Source: a bacterium UBP6_UBA1196 (GTDB lineage: Bacteria > UBP6 > UBA1177). Taken from it: a stretch of 36,035 nt of DNA. Shown one piece after another: positions 34,296 to 36,035 of the stretch (position 1 is its first letter; each line of letters begins with the position of its first letter). The DNA is taken from positions 3,781 to 39,815 of the forward strand of contig DBYC01000019.1 of the NCBI GenBank assembly GCA_002310035.1. Direction: 5' to 3'. The notes under the pieces were generated by a model. The model made no database searches, was not told the DNA's origin, and saw only the letters and a program-made list of their open reading frames with translations. Position numbers and translations under genes: made by a program.

Positions 34296-34559
34296 GAGAG
34301 GTTTGGCACAAAATGAGAGGCGGAGCGGTGCGGAGTTTTCGGAGTGATGTTGCGGAGTTGGGTGTGTTTTCAAGGGGATGTGTGCGGTGCGCGTAATTTG
34401 TCACAAAACTGCCTTTTATATGCCTTTTTCTTCGCTTTGATCGGGAGATCAGAAAGCGCAAAAAGTCCGCTGTCCGGGCGGTGTCGAAGCCTAAGCCTTC
34501 AGAATTACTAAAAAATTCATCTATGGTAAAAAAACGAAAAGAAGCGAATTTTCAAAAAG
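34296..34559. other. Intergenic stretch with no recognisable gene
   Basis: The first 100 bases are G-rich on the plus strand, with GCGGAG repeated three times (as in GTGCGGAGTT and TTGCGGAGTT). A small imperfect hairpin lies at about 34434-34458 (GCTTTGATC / GATCAGAAAGC). Short reading frames here have no ribosome-binding site. I cannot assign a function. Confidence 0.5.
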
Positions 34560-34680
34560 ACTAAGGACAATACTAAGGACACTGTTAAAAACCTGTCCTT
34601 AGTCCTTCAAAAAACCAGTAAAAACCGCCTTTTAAAGACAATTTAAGACCGTAAAAAAACCTGTCCTTAGTGTCCTTAGT
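34560..34680. repeat. Cluster of five ACTAAGGACA repeats in both orientations
   Basis: ACTAAGGACA occurs at 34560-34569 and 34572-34581; its complement TGTCCTTAGT occurs at 34594-34603, 34662-34671 and 34671-34680. ACTAAGGACACT (34572-34583) and AGTGTCCTTAGT (34669-34680) form a 12-bp inverted repeat about 85 bp apart. AAAAACCTGTCCTTAGT also repeats directly (34587-34603, 34655-34671). No gene lies in the region. Confidence 0.9.
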
Positions 34681-34691
34681 AAAAAAAAGCG

Positions 34692-34713
34692 ATTGTCCGG
34701 CTATTGTCCGGCT
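34692..34713. repeat. Tandem 11-bp repeat ATTGTCCGGCT x2
   Basis: Two exact head-to-tail copies. The second copy's TCCGGCT (34707-34713) pairs with AGCCGGA at 34737-34743, with inner TTTTTTGA/TCAAAAA pairing on the minus strand; this makes a long hairpin just past the stop of the XRE gene that could act as its terminator. Confidence 0.75.
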
Positions 34714-34745
34714 ATATTTTTGAGTTTTCAAAAAAGAGCCGGATT

Positions 34746-35126
34746 TCAGCCGTTTTCAAGTTTTTCAACGCGATGCAACAAATCAAGGAGAAGTTTTTTA
34801 TCCTGAATAAAGTGAAGACAATCTTTCTGCTGTTCTTCAGGTAATTCAGACAATAACTTTACAGCCAAAGAAAGAGTCCCAGAAGGATCCGAAATATTAA
34901 CAAGAGGTTTTTCATCAGGAAGAGGTTTAAACATTTCACCTTGACCGGTAAAAAGCCACTCAATATTTACATTTAACTCAATTAGTCGTAAAAATATCTC
35001 TGTAGGGAATCCCCTGATGCCCAATTCGATCGAAGAAAGAAAAGTCTGAGAGATTCCGAGCTTTTCAGCAAACTCTGTCTGTGTTAAGCCTAACTTTTTT
35101 CTTAACGATTTTAAGCGGTTATTCAT
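34746..35126 (-). CDS. XRE-family helix-turn-helix regulator
   Basis: 126-aa DNA-binding protein. An HTH_3 domain fills residues 1-60: LKSLRKKLGLTQTEFAEKLGISQTFLSSIE. The C-terminal half is a helical region (LLSELPEEQQKDCLHFIQDKK) without a peptidase motif, so this is not a LexA/CI-type self-cleaving repressor. It is divergent from a short gene at 35234, with a promoter and palindrome between them, the layout of a phage- or element-type repressor/cro pair. Low GC and adjacency to an IS suggest acquired DNA. Confidence 0.85.
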   Translation of the reverse strand: MNNRLKSLRKKLGLTQTEFAEKLGISQTFLSSIELGIRGFPTEIFLRLIELNVNIEWLFTGQGEMFKPLPDEKPLVNISDPSGTLSLAVKLLSELPEEQQKDCLHFIQDKKLLLDLLHRVEKLENG

Positions 35127-35190
35127 TTTTTACCCCAAATGAAATTTTTTACTTGCCTTTTAAGTCAATCTAAATTAAAAGAACAATGTT

Positions 35191-35220
35191 TTGACGGCAA
35201 AATATTGCCGTTAGTGTTAT
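35191..35220 (+). promoter_or_regulatory. Promoter with overlapping palindromic operator
   Basis: TTGACG (35191-35196), 18-base spacer, TGTTAT (35215-35220). A perfect palindrome ACGGCAA-AATA-TTGCCGT (35194-35211) covers the end of the -35 box and the spacer, so protein bound there would block RNA polymerase. The XRE regulator encoded next to it is the obvious candidate ligand, by inference. Confidence 0.6.
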
Positions 35221-35233
35221 TTTAGGAGGAATG

Positions 35234-35341
35234 ATGAAAAAAGTAAAGAAACCGAAAGCGGTGAAAGAGAGAGAGGTTTTGTTCAAGGCCTATTTAATCC
35301 GCAATCAGTATAGTGGTAAACAAAAACTGGACAGAGGTTGA
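35234..35341 (+). pseudogene. Short ORF with strong RBS, apparently truncated by the IS
   Basis: AGGAGG (35224-35229) precedes ATGATG; the second ATG (35234) gives a 35-aa frame starting MKKVKKPKAVKEREVLF. Basic and Lys-rich. The last ten residues fall in TGGTAAACAAAAACTGGACAGAGG, which looks like an IS3-family end, so the real gene probably continued beyond the insertion. Identity unknown; it occupies the cro-like position opposite the XRE gene. Confidence 0.5.
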
Positions 35342-35380
35342 AGTGTAAATAGATTAACCTTTGTTATGGGAGAGTTTACA

Positions 35381-35674
35381 ATGAGGAGATTAAGAATGCA
35401 CGATTCAGCGTTTAAGGCAAAAGTAGCTTTTGAGGCAGCGAAAGGAGAGAAAACGATAGCGGAAATCGCCGCTATTTACGAGGTTCATCCAAATCAGGTA
35501 TCAGCATGGAAGAAAGAGTTTCTTGAGCGTCTTCCCGAGATATTCAACGACACGAGTGCCAAAGAGAAAAAGGATAATAAAATCAAGGAAGAAGAGTATT
35601 TAAAGCAGATAGGTCAGCTGACAGTTGAAGTTGACTGGCTAAAAAAAAAGTGCAAGCAACTTGGGATAAAATGA
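35381..35674 (+). CDS. IS3-family transposase OrfA
   Basis: 97-aa protein from the ATG at 35381 (GGGAGAG six bases upstream; an ATG at 35366 is inside that site). HTH_Tnp_1 helix-turn-helix: AFKAKVAFEAAKGEKTIAEIA and HPNQVSAWKKEFLE, followed by a leucine-zipper-like tail (IGQLTVEVDWLKKKCK). An A9G run at 35641-35650 (AAAAAAG in frame) is the classic IS3 slippage site; a -1 shift there enters the open orfB frame, giving an OrfAB transposase. Confidence 0.92.
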   Translation: MRRLRMHDSAFKAKVAFEAAKGEKTIAEIAAIYEVHPNQVSAWKKEFLERLPEIFNDTSAKEKKDNKIKEEEYLKQIGQLTVEVDWLKKKCKQLGIK

Positions 35675-36035
35675 GCAATGAGGAGAAACGCTCTATGGTA
35701 GATCGCTGCAACGGCAGAATAGCGGTATACAGACAATGCGAACTGCTCGGCATTCCGAGATCGACCTGCTACTACAAAAAGGTTCGTAATCCGGAAAAAG
35801 AAGAGTTCGATAGCAGGGTTAAGGCATTGATTTCAGAGATATATTTTGATTGTCCGTTTTACGGTAAGCGTCGTATCAGGAACGAACTTGCAAAGCGTGA
35901 GGTCTATAGTGTCGAAAAAATATGGAGGAAGAAATATTGTAATGGGGAATATTTATTGATTCCGGCATTGAGATTTTACACAAAAGTATATTCGAAAAAC
36001 GGAATCAAATCTATCCCGGAATTGGCTGAAGACAA
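35671..36035 (+). CDS. IS3-family transposase OrfB, N-terminal part (cut by window edge)
   Basis: The ATG overlaps the orfA stop (ATGA), in the -1 frame, and the frame is open upstream to the slippage run. Residues 1-75 match the HTH_21 region of IS3 OrfB: CELLGIPRSTCYY and FYGKRRIRNELAKR. After about residue 76 the sequence (KIWRKKYCNGEYLLIP onward) no longer looks like OrfB, although the frame stays open to the edge. This may mark an internal deletion or a second insertion near 35905. The DDE catalytic domain is not seen. Confidence 0.8.
   Translation, partial: MSNEEKRSMVDRCNGRIAVYRQCELLGIPRSTCYYKKVRNPEKEEFDSRVKALISEIYFDCPFYGKRRIRNELAKREVYSVEKIWRKKYCNGEYLLIPALRFYTKVYSKNGIKSIPELAED

Larger units (their letters stand above)
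35309..36035 (+). mobile_element. IS3-family insertion sequence, left part
   Basis: Contains overlapping orfA and orfB in the IS3 arrangement. The left end is put near 35309-35340 (GTGGTAAACAAAAACTGGAC), judged from its resemblance to IS3-type ends and from the break in the short ORF; the exact boundary is not proven. The right end is outside the window. Confidence 0.75.

Noticed and set aside
34261..34461. 66-codon minus-strand frame
   Set aside because: No ribosome-binding site, low-complexity product, crosses a hairpin.

Overview
The window is a 36 kb chromosomal segment from an uncultured-looking diderot bacterium, probably anaerobic. It is mostly core housekeeping genes, with accessory DNA concentrated from about 29.6 kb to the right edge. 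The case for a Gram-negative cell wall rests on PBP1A, DapF, a periplasmic-type amidase and two very large lipoproteins with Asp/Ser-rich linkers and EGF-like Cys modules. Such lipoproteins suggest a deltaproteobacterial/Myxococcota-like or neighbouring lineage, but this is inference and I cannot name the organism. No rRNA, tRNA or CRISPR array was seen.

Layout. (1) 1-3.9 kb, minus: start of a MATE efflux pump (cut by the left edge) and a 1166-aa Cys-rich lipoprotein. (2) 4.0-8.8 kb, plus: lipA, then dnaG-rpoD, a macromolecular-synthesis pair without rpsU. (3) 8.9-17.5 kb, minus: rpmB, then a rimP-nusA-ylxR/ylxQ fusion-infB-rbfA-PBP1A operon with three TAATG stop/start junctions. (4) 17.6-22.4 kb, minus: tex, a 54-aa ferredoxin gene with a strong terminator, and parB-amidase-prmC. 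(5) 22.5-25.0 kb, plus: dapF-hypothetical helical protein-nadD. (6) 25.0-29.6 kb, minus: an orphan ABC ATPase, then FHA/DUF4388 protein-aroE-RsmB-like methyltransferase, then a small membrane protein. (7) 29.6-31.2 kb: an AAA_14/DUF4143 ATPase gene lying between two matching 33-bp-period repeat arrays. (8) 31.2-34.3 kb, plus: a 1002-aa lipoprotein with DUF1566 and EGF-like modules. (9) 34.3-36.0 kb: AT-rich accessory DNA with a cluster of ACTAAGGACA repeats, an XRE repressor divergent from a short gene that appears cut by an IS3-family element, and that element running off the right edge.

How the genes work together. Regions 2-3 supply transcription and translation machinery (sigma factor, NusA, IF2, RimP, RbfA, L28) with primase. 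Regions 3-5 add wall synthesis and remodelling (PBP1A, amidase, DapF) and chromosome segregation (ParB). The repeats around the DUF4143 ATPase and the repressor/repeat/IS block at the right end are the least explained parts. Promoter-like -35/-10 pairs with a 16-bp spacer recur in front of many of the genes.
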